Part shown: in pieces, positions 6,158 through 15,418 of the stretch | Layout: the number at the start of each line of letters is the position of its first letter | How positions within the stretch are numbered: the first letter of the stretch is position 1 | NCBI GenBank assembly: GCA_050946195.1 | Contig: JBMNUI010000017.1 | Location: 1-33,265, forward strand | Reading direction: 5' to 3' | Origin: UMGS1002 sp050946195 | Lineage (GTDB): Bacteria; Bacillota; Clostridia; Oscillospirales; CAG-272 | Length of the DNA: 33,265 nt | The notes under the pieces: generated by a model | Told to the model about the DNA's origin: nothing | The model's input: only the letters and a program-made list of their open reading frames with translations | Database searches by the model: none | Program-made: the position numbers and the translations under genes

Positions 6158-8752
6158 ATGACCCCGATGATGGAGCAGTACCTCAGCATCAAGGAAAAAT
6201 ACAAGGACTACATCCTCTTTTACCGGCTCGGGGACTTTTATGAGATGTTCTTTGACGACGCCATAATCGCCTCGCGCGAGCTTGAGCTGACCCTGACCGG
6301 GCGGGATTGCGGGGAGGCAGAGCGCGCTCCGATGTGCGGCGTACCCTATCACAGCGCCGAAACTTATATCGGAAAGCTGATTGAAAAGGGCTACAAGATT
6401 GCCATCTGCGAGCAGCTTGAGGACCCGGCACAGGCGCGCGGGTTGGTCGAGCGCGATGTGGTGAGGATCATCACCCCCGGCACCCTGATTGAAACCGACC
6501 TGCTCGACTCGACGCAGAACAATTATGTCTGCGCGATCTACCTCGATGAGGCCGGCACCGGCGTCTGCTTTGCCGATATATCGACGGCGCAGGTCTCGGC
6601 CACCGGATTTACCGGTGACAAAAACTGCAGCCGGCTGATAAACGAACTTGCCACCTACGCTCCGCGTGAGATTATAACCAACGCCGACATAACCGGATAT
6701 GAAAAGCTCGCCGAGTATCTTGCGGGTCACAAAGAAATAATGGTGACCGATAGATGCGACGCATATTTTGATTATGTGACGGCGCTTGAGTCGGTTAAAA
6801 AACAATTCGGGGAGATTTTGCGCGAGGAGGACTTTGGAGACCGGCCGCTGATTACTGCAATCGGCGCGCTGCTCGGGTATATCGCCGAGGTCGGGAAGTC
6901 GGATATATCATATATCCGGGATTTGACGATTTACGGTGACAGCCAGTACCTTGAAGTTGACGTAAACACCCGCCGGAGCCTTGAGCTGACCCAGACCATG
7001 CGGCAGGGCGAGAAAAAAGGGTCGCTGCTCTGGGTGCTCGACAAAGCCAAAACCGCGCCGGGCGCGCGGCTGCTCCGCAAGTGGCTTGAGAGCCCTTTGC
7101 TCAACTCGGTGTATATTGAAAAACGGCTCGGCGCCGTCGAGGAGCTCTTCGGCGATTTTATGCTGCGCGAGGAGCTCTCGAACCACCTCTCAAAGGTGCT
7201 CGACCTTGAGCGGCTGATTACCAAGGTGATATACGGCACGGCAAACGGGCGCGACCTGCGGGCGGTGGCTACGACGCTCGCCGTGCTCCCTTCAGTCCGC
7301 GGCCTTATCGAGAAGTGCAAGTCGCCCGAGCTTGTCTCAATCTACCGCGGGCTTGACACGCTTGAGGACATCTATCAGCTGATTGACAAGTCGATAGTCG
7401 ACGACCCGCCGTTCTCGGTGCGCGAGGGCGGTATTATCCGCGCGGGGTATGACAAGGATGTCGATTACCTGCGAAGCGTGCGCGACGACGGCAGCGAATG
7501 GATAAAGAAAATCGCCGACGAGGAGCGCGAGAAGACCGGAATCAAGACCCTGAAGGTCGGTTACAACCGGGTTTTCGGGTATTACATTGAGGTTACAAAG
7601 TCATTTGTAAACCAGGTCCCCGACAGGTACATACGCAAGCAGACCCTGACAAACTGTGAAAGGTACATAACCGAGGAGCTCAAGGACATGGAGTCGACAA
7701 TCCTCGGTGCCACAGACAAGCTTAATGCCCTTGAGTACGAGCTCTTCAAAAGCATCCGGGATAAGGTCGCCGAAAACAGCCGCCGAATCCAGAGTACCGC
7801 GGCCCTGCTTGCAAAGCTTGACGTTTACCTGAGCCTTGCCACGGTTGCGGTGCGCAACAGGTATGTCAAACCTATAGTGAACAACACCGACACCATAAGA
7901 ATCAAGGACGGGCGGCACCCGGTGGTCGAGCAGTTTGTCAAGGACACTTATTTTGTCCCCAACGATACTTATCTTAACATCACCGACAACAGACTTATGC
8001 TCATAACCGGTCCGAACATGGCCGGGAAATCGACATACATGCGCCAGGTCGCGCTGATCACCATAATGGCGCAGATGGGCTCCTTCGTGCCGGCTGCCGA
8101 AGCAGAGATCGGCATTGTGGACAAGGTCTTCACGCGGGTCGGCGCCTCCGACGACCTTGCCTTCGGCCGCTCGACCTTCATGCTCGAGATGAACGAGGTG
8201 GCCTACATCTTAAAGAACGCGACCAAGAAAAGCCTTATCATATATGACGAAATCGGGCGCGGAACCTCTACCTTCGACGGGATGAGCATAGCGCGCGCGA
8301 CAATAGAGTACACCTGCAAAAAAATCGGCGCCAAAACGCTTTTTGCCACCCACTACCACGAGCTGACCTCGCTTGAGGCCGAGCTTGAGGGGGTTATCAA
8401 CTACAACATCGCCGCCAAAAAGCGGGGGGACAACATTATCTTTTTGCGCAAAATCGTCCGGGGCTCGACAGACGACAGCTACGGCATCGAGGTGGCCAAA
8501 CTCGCCGGCGTACCCAACGAAGTGATAAAGAGAGCCCGCGAGGTGCTGCTCATGGTCGAGGCGGCCTCCCGCGCGGTAAAGGAAGCCGGTGTTTCCGGGC
8601 AGCAACAGCCCGAGCGGGACGAGACGGGCATCAGCATTGACGACATGATAAACGAGCAGGTTATAGAGGAACTCAGGGAAATCGACCTGAACACTCTCTC
8701 GCCCTATGAGGCCATGACGCTGCTCTACAACCTGCAAAAGCGATTAAAATAA
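6158..8752 (+). CDS. mutS: DNA mismatch repair protein MutS
   Basis: 864 residues, full length for the family. It recognises mismatches and, with ATP, recruits MutL. The mismatch-reading motif is GDFYEMFFDDA near residue 33, followed by the connector, core/lever and clamp regions. The ATPase carries Walker A GPNMAGKS at about 618-625, DEIGRGTSTFDG and the THYHEL switch. I chose the ATG at 6158 because GGAGGGA lies 7 nt before it. The TTG at 6134 in the same frame has no ribosome binding site and abuts the ricA stop. It sits in one run with ricA upstream and mutL 42 nt downstream. Confidence 0.97.
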   Translation: MTPMMEQYLSIKEKYKDYILFYRLGDFYEMFFDDAIIASRELELTLTGRDCGEAERAPMCGVPYHSAETYIGKLIEKGYKIAICEQLEDPAQARGLVERDVVRIITPGTLIETDLLDSTQNNYVCAIYLDEAGTGVCFADISTAQVSATGFTGDKNCSRLINELATYAPREIITNADITGYEKLAEYLAGHKEIMVTDRCDAYFDYVTALESVKKQFGEILREEDFGDRPLITAIGALLGYIAEVGKSDISYIRDLTIYGDSQYLEVDVNTRRSLELTQTMRQGEKKGSLLWVLDKAKTAPGARLLRKWLESPLLNSVYIEKRLGAVEELFGDFMLREELSNHLSKVLDLERLITKVIYGTANGRDLRAVATTLAVLPSVRGLIEKCKSPELVSIYRGLDTLEDIYQLIDKSIVDDPPFSVREGGIIRAGYDKDVDYLRSVRDDGSEWIKKIADEEREKTGIKTLKVGYNRVFGYYIEVTKSFVNQVPDRYIRKQTLTNCERYITEELKDMESTILGATDKLNALEYELFKSIRDKVAENSRRIQSTAALLAKLDVYLSLATVAVRNRYVKPIVNNTDTIRIKDGRHPVVEQFVKDTYFVPNDTYLNITDNRLMLITGPNMAGKSTYMRQVALITIMAQMGSFVPAAEAEIGIVDKVFTRVGASDDLAFGRSTFMLEMNEVAYILKNATKKSLIIYDEIGRGTSTFDGMSIARATIEYTCKKIGAKTLFATHYHELTSLEAELEGVINYNIAAKKRGDNIIFLRKIVRGSTDDSYGIEVAKLAGVPNEVIKRAREVLLMVEAASRAVKEAGVSGQQQPERDETGISIDDMINEQVIEELREIDLNTLSPYEAMTLLYNLQKRLK

Positions 8753-8794
8753 CTTCGCATGAGATGCCTCCCTCATAAAAGGATTTTTTGACTT

Positions 8795-10834
8795 ATGGGC
8801 AAGATAAATATATTGTCATTTGAGGTTGCAAACCTGATAGCCGCCGGCGAGGTGGTCGACAGACCGGCCTCGGTCGTCAAGGAACTGATGGAAAACTCAA
8901 TAGATGCCGGTGCCGACCGCATAACCGTCGAAATACAGAACGGCGGGACAACCTTCATCCGCGTCTCCGACAACGGGGGCGGGATTGAGAAGAACGACCT
9001 GCCGGTAGCCGTCCGCCGGCACGCCACAAGCAAAATCAAGGAGGCCGAGGACCTTGATTGCATTATGTCGCTGGGCTTCCGCGGTGAGGCGCTGGCCGCA
9101 ATAGCCGCGGTATCCGACCTTCGCATCATCTCCCGGGTGAGGGGAGAGGCAATCGGAGCCACCGTCGAGGTCTCGGGCGGGGATATACTCGGGGTCTTTG
9201 AGCGCGGCTGTTCCGAGGGAACAACAGTTATTGTCGAAAACCTTTTTTACAATGTTCCGGCAAGGCGGAAGTTCCTCAAAAGGGATATAACCGAGACGGC
9301 GGCGGTCACCGCAGCGGTTGAGAAAATCGCGCTCTCCCATCCCGAGGTGGCGGTCCATTTCATCGTAGACGGGACAATAAGAGCAGAGCCCCCCGGCGAC
9401 GGGGTGCTCCTCAATACCATATACGCGCTCTTCGGGCGGCAGTTTGCTCTCGGCCTGCTTGAGGTGAACTACGAATACGAGGGCATCAAGGTAACCGGCT
9501 ACACCGGCCGGTCGGACAACTGCAAGCCAACCCGCAACTGGCAGAATTTCTTTATAAACCGGCGCTACGTCAAGAGCAAGACAATTGCCGCAGCACTCGA
9601 GCAGGCTTATTGCTCGTATATTGCGCCAGAAAAATTCCCGGTTTGCGTACTTTTTGTTGAGTTAAACCCGCGGGCAGTCGACGTCAACGTTCACCCGGCA
9701 AAGCTTGAGGTCAAGTTTTCAAACGAAAAGCCGGTGTTTGAGGCGGTCTACTACGCGATTAAAAGCACACTTGAGCACAACACGACCCGTCCGGGGCTCG
9801 ACCCCGCAAAACTCGGCGGCATAACCTACGAGGAATACCGACGGGCGTTTGCACCCGGGAATAGTGATAAGGCTCCGCAGAAAAGCGGTGAGGGCTGCGC
9901 GGCAGTAGTTGAGCCTGTACCTGTCCGACACGAGCAGAGTGAGGCTGCCGGCGACAATTACACAGTGCAGCAGGCAGCCGGGCAAGCAACAGAAGAAAGC
10001 GGCGCCGCTCAGCCGGCCGATATAGCCGCCCCCGCCGGACAGCCTGATGCCGCATCGGCCCGAAAACAAATTTTGACTGCCGAGGACTACATTGAGGAAT
10101 TCAGAGACACCGAAGATGAAAAAATAAGATATGAGCCGGGCAAGACACCTGTGGATGAAAAGGACAACGAATCCGGGACGGGCGGTAATGCTGGCGCTGC
10201 TCAAGAGTCCGAGCAACCGGCTGACGAGGCAGAAGCAGAGCTGCGGCTACCGGTACAGAGCTACAGGATTGTCGGCGAGGCATTCAACTCGTATGTAATT
10301 GTCGACATCGGCGATAAAATGCTGCTTGTCGACAAGCACGCCGCGCACGAGCGGATAATCTTTGAGAAGCTCAAGGCCGGCATTAAGAGCGCCGGCATAT
10401 GTTCGCAGACCATAATGCCGCCGCTTGAGTTCATGCTGACCAGCGAGGAGACACTGACGCTGCTTGAATACCGTGAGGAAATCGAGAGTCTCGGGTTTAG
10501 TTTCACTGCCGAAAAATACACCTTCACGGTAACCGCCCTCCCGGATGCCGTGGAGCTCTCGGCGGTCCCCGACATCTTCATGACCATCGCCGACCAGATA
10601 AGAAACGGGACCGGCACACCCGGGTTGACTCGCGACATCCTCTTTGAGAAAGCGCTCTATCAGGCCGCCTGCAAGGCGGCGATAAAAGCCGGGCGCGAAT
10701 ACGGACCCGAGCATATCAGGTGGCTGGTCGACCAGCTCATGGCGCTGCCCGACATCACATTCTGCCCGCACGGGCGGCCGGTGGCGCTGGAAATAACCAA
10801 AAGCTCGCTCGACAGGCAGTTCGGGCGCACCTGA
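8795..10834 (+). CDS. mutL: DNA mismatch repair endonuclease MutL
   Basis: 679 residues. The N-terminal GHKL ATPase shows AAGEVVDRPASVVKEL, ELMENSIDAGA, DNGGGI and GFRGEALAAIA. A variable, acidic, Ala/Glu-rich linker runs from about 345 to 480. The C-terminal domain has the endonuclease motif DKHAAHER (about 513; the usual form is DQHAxxER), ACKAAIKAG (about 625) and FCPHGRPVALEI (about 657). So this is the nicking type of MutL used by bacteria without MutH. The Gln-to-Lys change in the first motif keeps the metal-binding H..HE residues. The ribosome binding site is weak (AAAAGGA, 13 nt upstream). Confidence 0.96.
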   Translation: MGKINILSFEVANLIAAGEVVDRPASVVKELMENSIDAGADRITVEIQNGGTTFIRVSDNGGGIEKNDLPVAVRRHATSKIKEAEDLDCIMSLGFRGEALAAIAAVSDLRIISRVRGEAIGATVEVSGGDILGVFERGCSEGTTVIVENLFYNVPARRKFLKRDITETAAVTAAVEKIALSHPEVAVHFIVDGTIRAEPPGDGVLLNTIYALFGRQFALGLLEVNYEYEGIKVTGYTGRSDNCKPTRNWQNFFINRRYVKSKTIAAALEQAYCSYIAPEKFPVCVLFVELNPRAVDVNVHPAKLEVKFSNEKPVFEAVYYAIKSTLEHNTTRPGLDPAKLGGITYEEYRRAFAPGNSDKAPQKSGEGCAAVVEPVPVRHEQSEAAGDNYTVQQAAGQATEESGAAQPADIAAPAGQPDAASARKQILTAEDYIEEFRDTEDEKIRYEPGKTPVDEKDNESGTGGNAGAAQESEQPADEAEAELRLPVQSYRIVGEAFNSYVIVDIGDKMLLVDKHAAHERIIFEKLKAGIKSAGICSQTIMPPLEFMLTSEETLTLLEYREEIESLGFSFTAEKYTFTVTALPDAVELSAVPDIFMTIADQIRNGTGTPGLTRDILFEKALYQAACKAAIKAGREYGPEHIRWLVDQLMALPDITFCPHGRPVALEITKSSLDRQFGRT

Positions 10835-10848
10835 AAGGGAGCAAACCG

Positions 10849-11985
10849 ATGTTTGAGATACTTAAAACCGAAGGCCGCGCCAGACGTGGCAGGTTCCATA
10901 CCGTACACGGGGATATCGAGACTCCGGTTTTTATGAACGTCGGCACCGCCGCCGCGATAAAGGGCGGGGTGTCCTCGCGCGAACTTGCCGAGGCAGGCTG
11001 TCAGGTCCAGCTCTCAAACACCTACCACCTGCACCTGCGCCCCGGCGACGAGCTGATTCGCGAGCTTGGCGGCGTGCGGTCCTTTATGAACTGGCCGCGG
11101 CCGGTGCTGACCGACAGCGGCGGCTTTCAGGTCTACTCGCTGGCAAAGCTGCGGAAAATCACCGACGACGGGGTGTATTTTTCGTCGCATATAGACGGTC
11201 GGCTGATTTTCATGGGTCCTGAGGAGAGCATGAGGATTCAGTCAAACCTCGCCTCCACAATCGCTATGGCCTTCGACGAGTGTGTCGGGAACCCCGCTCC
11301 GTATGTATATGTCGAAAAGGCCTGCCGACGGACCACCCTCTGGCTTGAGCGCTGCCGCGACGAGCTCGAGCGGCTGAACTCGCTGCCCGAGACAATCAAC
11401 AAACAACAACTTCTTTTCGGAATAAATCAGGGCGGCACATATGAGGACCTGCGAATCCGCCACATGGAGAGCATTGTCAGGTTTGACCTTGCGGGCTATG
11501 CCATAGGCGGCCTTGCGGTGGGGGAGCAGGCAGAAGAAATGTACCGTATAATTGACATTGTCGAGCCGTATATGCCGCAAAACAAGCCAAGGTACTTAAT
11601 GGGAGTCGGGACGCCGGCCGACATACTCGAGGCGGTGAGACTCGGGATTGACTTCTTTGACTGCGTCCTGCCTGCACGCAACGCGCGCCACGGCACCCTG
11701 TTTACCTGGCAGGGAAAGCTCAATCTTTTCAACGAAAAATACGCGCGCGACCCGCGCCCGCCGGGCGAGGGCTGCGGCTGCCCCACCTGCCAAAACCACA
11801 GCCGCGCATACCTGCGCCACCTGATAAAAGCCAAAGAAGTACTAGGAATGAGGCTGGCCGTGCTTCACAACCTGTATTTTTACAACGAGTTCATGCAAAA
11901 AATCAGGGATGCGATTGAAGACGGCTGCTTTGAGGATTTTTACCGCAAATACAGAGTATCATTAACTGAAAGGATAAAGGATTAG
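10849..11985 (+). CDS. tgt: Queuine tRNA-ribosyltransferase (tRNA-guanine transglycosylase)
   Basis: 378 residues. It exchanges G34 for preQ1 in GUN-anticodon tRNAs, on the way to queuosine. Motifs seen: TDSGGFQVYSL (catalytic/substrate Asp, about 89), GGLAVGE, FFDCVLPARNARHG (nucleophile Asp, about 270) and the zinc site GCGCPTCQNHSRAYLRHL (Cys-x-Cys-x2-Cys..His, about 308). The ATG at 10849 is 14 nt after the mutL stop with AAAGGGAGC before it. The longer frame from 10720 lies inside mutL and is not used. No queA or yajC is adjacent, unlike in many genomes. Confidence 0.96.
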   Translation: MFEILKTEGRARRGRFHTVHGDIETPVFMNVGTAAAIKGGVSSRELAEAGCQVQLSNTYHLHLRPGDELIRELGGVRSFMNWPRPVLTDSGGFQVYSLAKLRKITDDGVYFSSHIDGRLIFMGPEESMRIQSNLASTIAMAFDECVGNPAPYVYVEKACRRTTLWLERCRDELERLNSLPETINKQQLLFGINQGGTYEDLRIRHMESIVRFDLAGYAIGGLAVGEQAEEMYRIIDIVEPYMPQNKPRYLMGVGTPADILEAVRLGIDFFDCVLPARNARHGTLFTWQGKLNLFNEKYARDPRPPGEGCGCPTCQNHSRAYLRHLIKAKEVLGMRLAVLHNLYFYNEFMQKIRDAIEDGCFEDFYRKYRVSLTERIKD

Positions 11986-11993
11986 CACCCAAA

Positions 11994-12602
11994 ATGATAG
12001 TTTATGTGATAAGACACGGACAGACAGAAAGCAATCGCGACAGAGTAGTTCAGGGCTGGGGCAACTTCGGACTGACCGAAAAGGGAATAAAACAGGCAGA
12101 GAGCCTCAAAGGGTATTTTGCCGAAAAAAAGCTCGACCGGATAATCTGCAGCGACCTCTACCGCGCCCGGCAGACCTGCTCGATTGTTTTTGAGGGCAGG
12201 GAAAACATAGAATACGACGTGCGGCTGCGCGAGCTTAACAACACCGTATTGGTGGGTCAAAAGCGCGACGACCTTATAAAAATCTACGGGGATGAGTTCC
12301 TTGAAAATGCCCATAAACTGGACTATACGGCTTACGGCGGCGAGAGCAGCGAGTCGCTTGTCTCAAGGGCTGCCGCCTTCCTATCCGACCTTGAGAAGGA
12401 TACCGAATCAAATAGTGTTGCCGTATTGACCCACGGCGGTGTGATATTCGCAATTCTGCATGTTATACTTCAAATTAAGCTTTACACTCCTTTGCTCAGT
12501 ATTGGCAACTGCTCGGTGACCAAGCTCCGTTTTGAAAACGGGTTATGGAGGGTTATGTACATAAACAAGAAAATTTGGACTGATGCAAGGACGGCCGAAT
12601 AA
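11994..12602 (+). CDS. Histidine phosphatase family protein (phosphoglycerate mutase-like)
   Basis: 202 residues. The catalytic RHGQT motif lies at the N-terminus (VYVIRHGQTESN) with the second active-site His in LTHGGVIFAIL near residue 146. The acid-base residue is probably the Glu in RLRELNN. This is a branch of the broad histidine phosphatase family, whose members act on sugar phosphates, cobalamin intermediates (CobC) or other phosphoesters. I cannot assign a substrate, and no cobalamin gene is nearby. It starts 8 nt after tgt, its ribosome binding site (AAAGGA) lies at the end of tgt, and tldD begins at the base after its stop, so it is clearly part of the same transcript. Confidence 0.88.
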   Translation: MIVYVIRHGQTESNRDRVVQGWGNFGLTEKGIKQAESLKGYFAEKKLDRIICSDLYRARQTCSIVFEGRENIEYDVRLRELNNTVLVGQKRDDLIKIYGDEFLENAHKLDYTAYGGESSESLVSRAAAFLSDLEKDTESNSVAVLTHGGVIFAILHVILQIKLYTPLLSIGNCSVTKLRFENGLWRVMYINKKIWTDARTAE

Positions 12603-13982
12603 ATGCTGAACAGACGCCTGCTTGAAAGAGTTCTTTTGCGCGCCATGTCAGGCGGTGCGGACTTTGTAGAGATATTCGCCGAGAGGTCTCATTCCTCGGC
12701 TATTAATTATGTCGACTCCAAGATTGAATCCATATACGACAACACGATATCGGGGGTTGGTATTCGGGCGTTCCTTGGAGTAAGGACGGTTTATGCCTCG
12801 ACCACCGATATAACCGAAGAGGGGCTGATGCTCTGCGCCGCCTCGGTGGCCGAAGCCATCGGAGAGGGCAGGGCTGAGCAGAATATAGTGCTCAGCGAGC
12901 GCATCGCGCCGAATATTCATCCGGTAAGGATTGTTCCCTCCGATTCGCTCACCGGCTTTGCCGCCGATCTGCTCAAGGCCGGCTGTCAGGCGACGGCCGG
13001 TTACGATAAGCGGATAATTCAGGTTCAGGGACAGCTTATGACCAAGGACCGGAATATCCTCATTGCCAACAGCGAGGGGCTTTATATAACCGACAGAAGT
13101 GTCAGGACCCGCATTGCCATAAGCGCCGTAGCTTCCGACGGCACCGAAAACCAGACCGGCTCGGCCGCGCCCGGCGCCCATATGGGACTTGAGTTTTTCG
13201 AGGAGTGCATGCCCGAGGAGGTAGGCCGCAGGGCCGCCGAGCAGGCGATTACCAACCTGGAAGCCGTATACTGCCGTGCCGGGAAGATGACGGTAGCGAT
13301 TGAGGGCGGCTTCGGCGGGGTGCTTTTCCATGAAGCCTGCGGGCACTCGCTTGAGGCCACATCGGTTGCGATCGGCGCCTCGCAGATGGCCGGGAAGCTC
13401 GGGCAGAAAATTGCAAACGAAAAGGTGACGGTTGTCGACGACGGTACCATACCCAATGGCTGGGGCTCAATGAACATCGACGACGAGGGTAACCCGGCGC
13501 GACGCAATGTTCTCATTGAAAACGGCGTGCTGAAAAGCTACATGATAGACCGGCTGGGGTCCCGCCGGATGGGGCTGCCGGTAACGGGCAACAGCCGCCG
13601 AGAGAATTACTCCTTTGAGCCGACCTCAAGAATGACAAATACCTTCATTCTCAACGGCCCCGACAGAAACGAAGATATAATCGCCTCAATCGAGTACGGC
13701 CTGTATGCAAAGGAGATGGGCGGCGGCTCGGTCAACCCGCTCACCGGGGCCTTCAACTTCTCGGTGCGCGAGGGATACATGATTCGGAACGGCAGAATCT
13801 GCGAAGCGGTCAGAGGCGCTTCTCTCATCGGAACCGGCTCACAGATACTTGAGAACATCGACATGGTGGGACAGAATCAGGCCTGCGGTGAGGGCATGTG
13901 CGGCTCGAGGAGCGGCTCGGTTCCGGTCGGGGTCGGTCAGCCGCTCATCCGCGTGACCGGGCTTACGGTCGGAGGAAGATGA
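12603..13982 (+). CDS. tldD: TldD family metalloprotease (catalytic subunit)
   Basis: 459 residues. The zinc motif HEACGH (HExxxH) is at residues 243-248, in FHEACGHSLEAT, as in TldD. The downstream IDDEGNPARRNVLIENGVL and SRMTNTFI motifs are also family hallmarks. TldD pairs with TldE (PmbA) as a heterodimeric protease that threads and cleaves unfolded peptides. In other bacteria it matures microcin B17 and degrades the antitoxin CcdA. Its partner is the next gene. The start directly abuts the preceding stop, which suggests coupled translation. No precursor peptide is visible next to it. Confidence 0.95.
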   Translation: MLNRRLLERVLLRAMSGGADFVEIFAERSHSSAINYVDSKIESIYDNTISGVGIRAFLGVRTVYASTTDITEEGLMLCAASVAEAIGEGRAEQNIVLSERIAPNIHPVRIVPSDSLTGFAADLLKAGCQATAGYDKRIIQVQGQLMTKDRNILIANSEGLYITDRSVRTRIAISAVASDGTENQTGSAAPGAHMGLEFFEECMPEEVGRRAAEQAITNLEAVYCRAGKMTVAIEGGFGGVLFHEACGHSLEATSVAIGASQMAGKLGQKIANEKVTVVDDGTIPNGWGSMNIDDEGNPARRNVLIENGVLKSYMIDRLGSRRMGLPVTGNSRRENYSFEPTSRMTNTFILNGPDRNEDIIASIEYGLYAKEMGGGSVNPLTGAFNFSVREGYMIRNGRICEAVRGASLIGTGSQILENIDMVGQNQACGEGMCGSRSGSVPVGVGQPLIRVTGLTVGGR

Positions 13983-14009
13983 GAATTTGGAGCAAGGACG
14001 GAGCACTCA

Positions 14010-15356
14010 ATGATTGATTTTGAAGAACTTAAGGCCGAGCTAATCAAGGCGGCAGCAGCCGCCGGGATTGAACAGTATGAAATTTACTATCAATTGATAA
14101 GGGATGCCTCGGCCGAGACGCTCGGCGAAGAGTTAAGCGGTTTTTCCTTCGGCGTGTCGGGCGGAATCTGCTTTCGCTGTATCATGGGCGGACGCATGGG
14201 ATATGCCGCAACCGAGCTGATGAACTCCGGAGAGATGCGCGAGCTTGTCATCCGTGCGCTTGAGAATTCAAAGCAGATAGAAAACGATGACGAGGTATTC
14301 ATTTACCCCGGCTCGCCGAAGTACGGGCAGAAGACAAGAGAGGCCGACGTATTTCCCGACGCCGCGCTGCTCAAGAACAACGCATTGGCGCTTCAGCGCA
14401 ACACCTATGCCAAAAGCAATTATGTGGCCGACGGGACACAGTCTCAGGTATTTGCATTTGAGACCGAGACAAGGATCTGCAACTCAATGGGGCTGAACCT
14501 CAAAAACACCGCCGGGGCGACCAGCGGGTACACCCGGGCGGTGGTAAAGGTGGACGGGGAGTCGGCAGATGATTACGACTTCACGCTCGGCTGCGAACTT
14601 GACAGGCTGCTGCCGCTTTCCGAGAGAGCGGTTGCCGGAGCGCTGGCCAAGATTGGTGCCGGCGAGATCGATAGCGGCAAATACGACGTGATAATCGATG
14701 GCCGCCAGATGCAGAGTCTGCTTGCCGCTTTTTCGTCTGTCTTTTCGGGCAAGAGTGCCCGGCTCGGGCTCTCGCTGCTGGCCGGCAAAGAGGGATGCGA
14801 AGTTGCCTCTCCCTGTATCACAATCACCGACGACCCCTTCGACCCGAACTGCCCCATGCAGACCACCTTTGACGCCGAAGGCGTGGCGGTCTATACGAAG
14901 AATGTCATTGAAAAGGGCGTTTTGAAAACCCTTTTGTATGACCTCACAAACGCTAAAAAAGCCGGGGTAGAGAGCACCGGAAACGCCAGCAAGGGCAACT
15001 ATGCCAGCACGGTCGGCATAAGCCCCTTCTGCTTTTCAATCAGACCGGGGGAGTACAGCCTTGAGCAGCTTTTTGAAATGGTCTCGGACGGACTATATGT
15101 CACCGAGATTAAGGGACTGCACGCCGGCGCAAACCATGCAACCGGGGATTTCTCGGTCGAATGTGCGGGCTTTCTGGTTGAGGGCGGACGGCGCGGGCGG
15201 CCGATAAAGTCCTTTACGATTGCCGGGAACTTCTACGGGCTGTTGCGCAGCATCACTCACGTGGGGAATAAGGTCGAATACGGCATCCCGACGGGCTTCA
15301 CGGTGTTCGCCTCGCCGGCGGTTCTTGTCAGAAATATCAGCGCGGCGGGGAAATAA
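14010..15356 (+). CDS. pmbA: TldE/PmbA family protein (non-catalytic partner of TldD)
   Basis: 448 residues. It belongs to the same fold family as TldD but lacks HExxxH, as expected for the TldE subunit. Typical stretches are IMGGRMGYAATE, YDVIIDGRQMQSLLAAF, TTFDAEGVA and GNASKGNYASTVGISPFCF. It should form the heterodimer with the upstream TldD. The ATG at 14010 is preceded by GGACGGAG. The intergenic gap is 27 nt. It is the last gene before a new promoter at 15360. Confidence 0.93.
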   Translation: MIDFEELKAELIKAAAAAGIEQYEIYYQLIRDASAETLGEELSGFSFGVSGGICFRCIMGGRMGYAATELMNSGEMRELVIRALENSKQIENDDEVFIYPGSPKYGQKTREADVFPDAALLKNNALALQRNTYAKSNYVADGTQSQVFAFETETRICNSMGLNLKNTAGATSGYTRAVVKVDGESADDYDFTLGCELDRLLPLSERAVAGALAKIGAGEIDSGKYDVIIDGRQMQSLLAAFSSVFSGKSARLGLSLLAGKEGCEVASPCITITDDPFDPNCPMQTTFDAEGVAVYTKNVIEKGVLKTLLYDLTNAKKAGVESTGNASKGNYASTVGISPFCFSIRPGEYSLEQLFEMVSDGLYVTEIKGLHAGANHATGDFSVECAGFLVEGGRRGRPIKSFTIAGNFYGLLRSITHVGNKVEYGIPTGFTVFASPAVLVRNISAAGK

Positions 15357-15359
15357 TAC

Positions 15360-15388
15360 TTGATTTAAAACCTTACATGCTCTATAAT
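15360..15388 (+). promoter_or_regulatory. SigA-type promoter for glyS
   Basis: TTGATT (15360-15365), 17-bp spacer, TATAAT (15383-15388). The predicted start near 15395 leaves only about 24 nt of leader, too short for a T-box. Confidence 0.7.
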
Positions 15389-15418
15389 TGACTTCATCGC
15401 ATACAAGGAGTAATACTG

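Noticed and set aside
8753..8794. Terminator between mutS and mutL
   Set aside because: Only a 5-bp ATGAG/CTCAT pairing is present; too weak, and the T run after it overlaps the mutL ribosome binding region.
15389..15418. T-box riboswitch for glyS
   Set aside because: The predicted leader is about 24 nt and has no room for a specifier stem and antiterminator.
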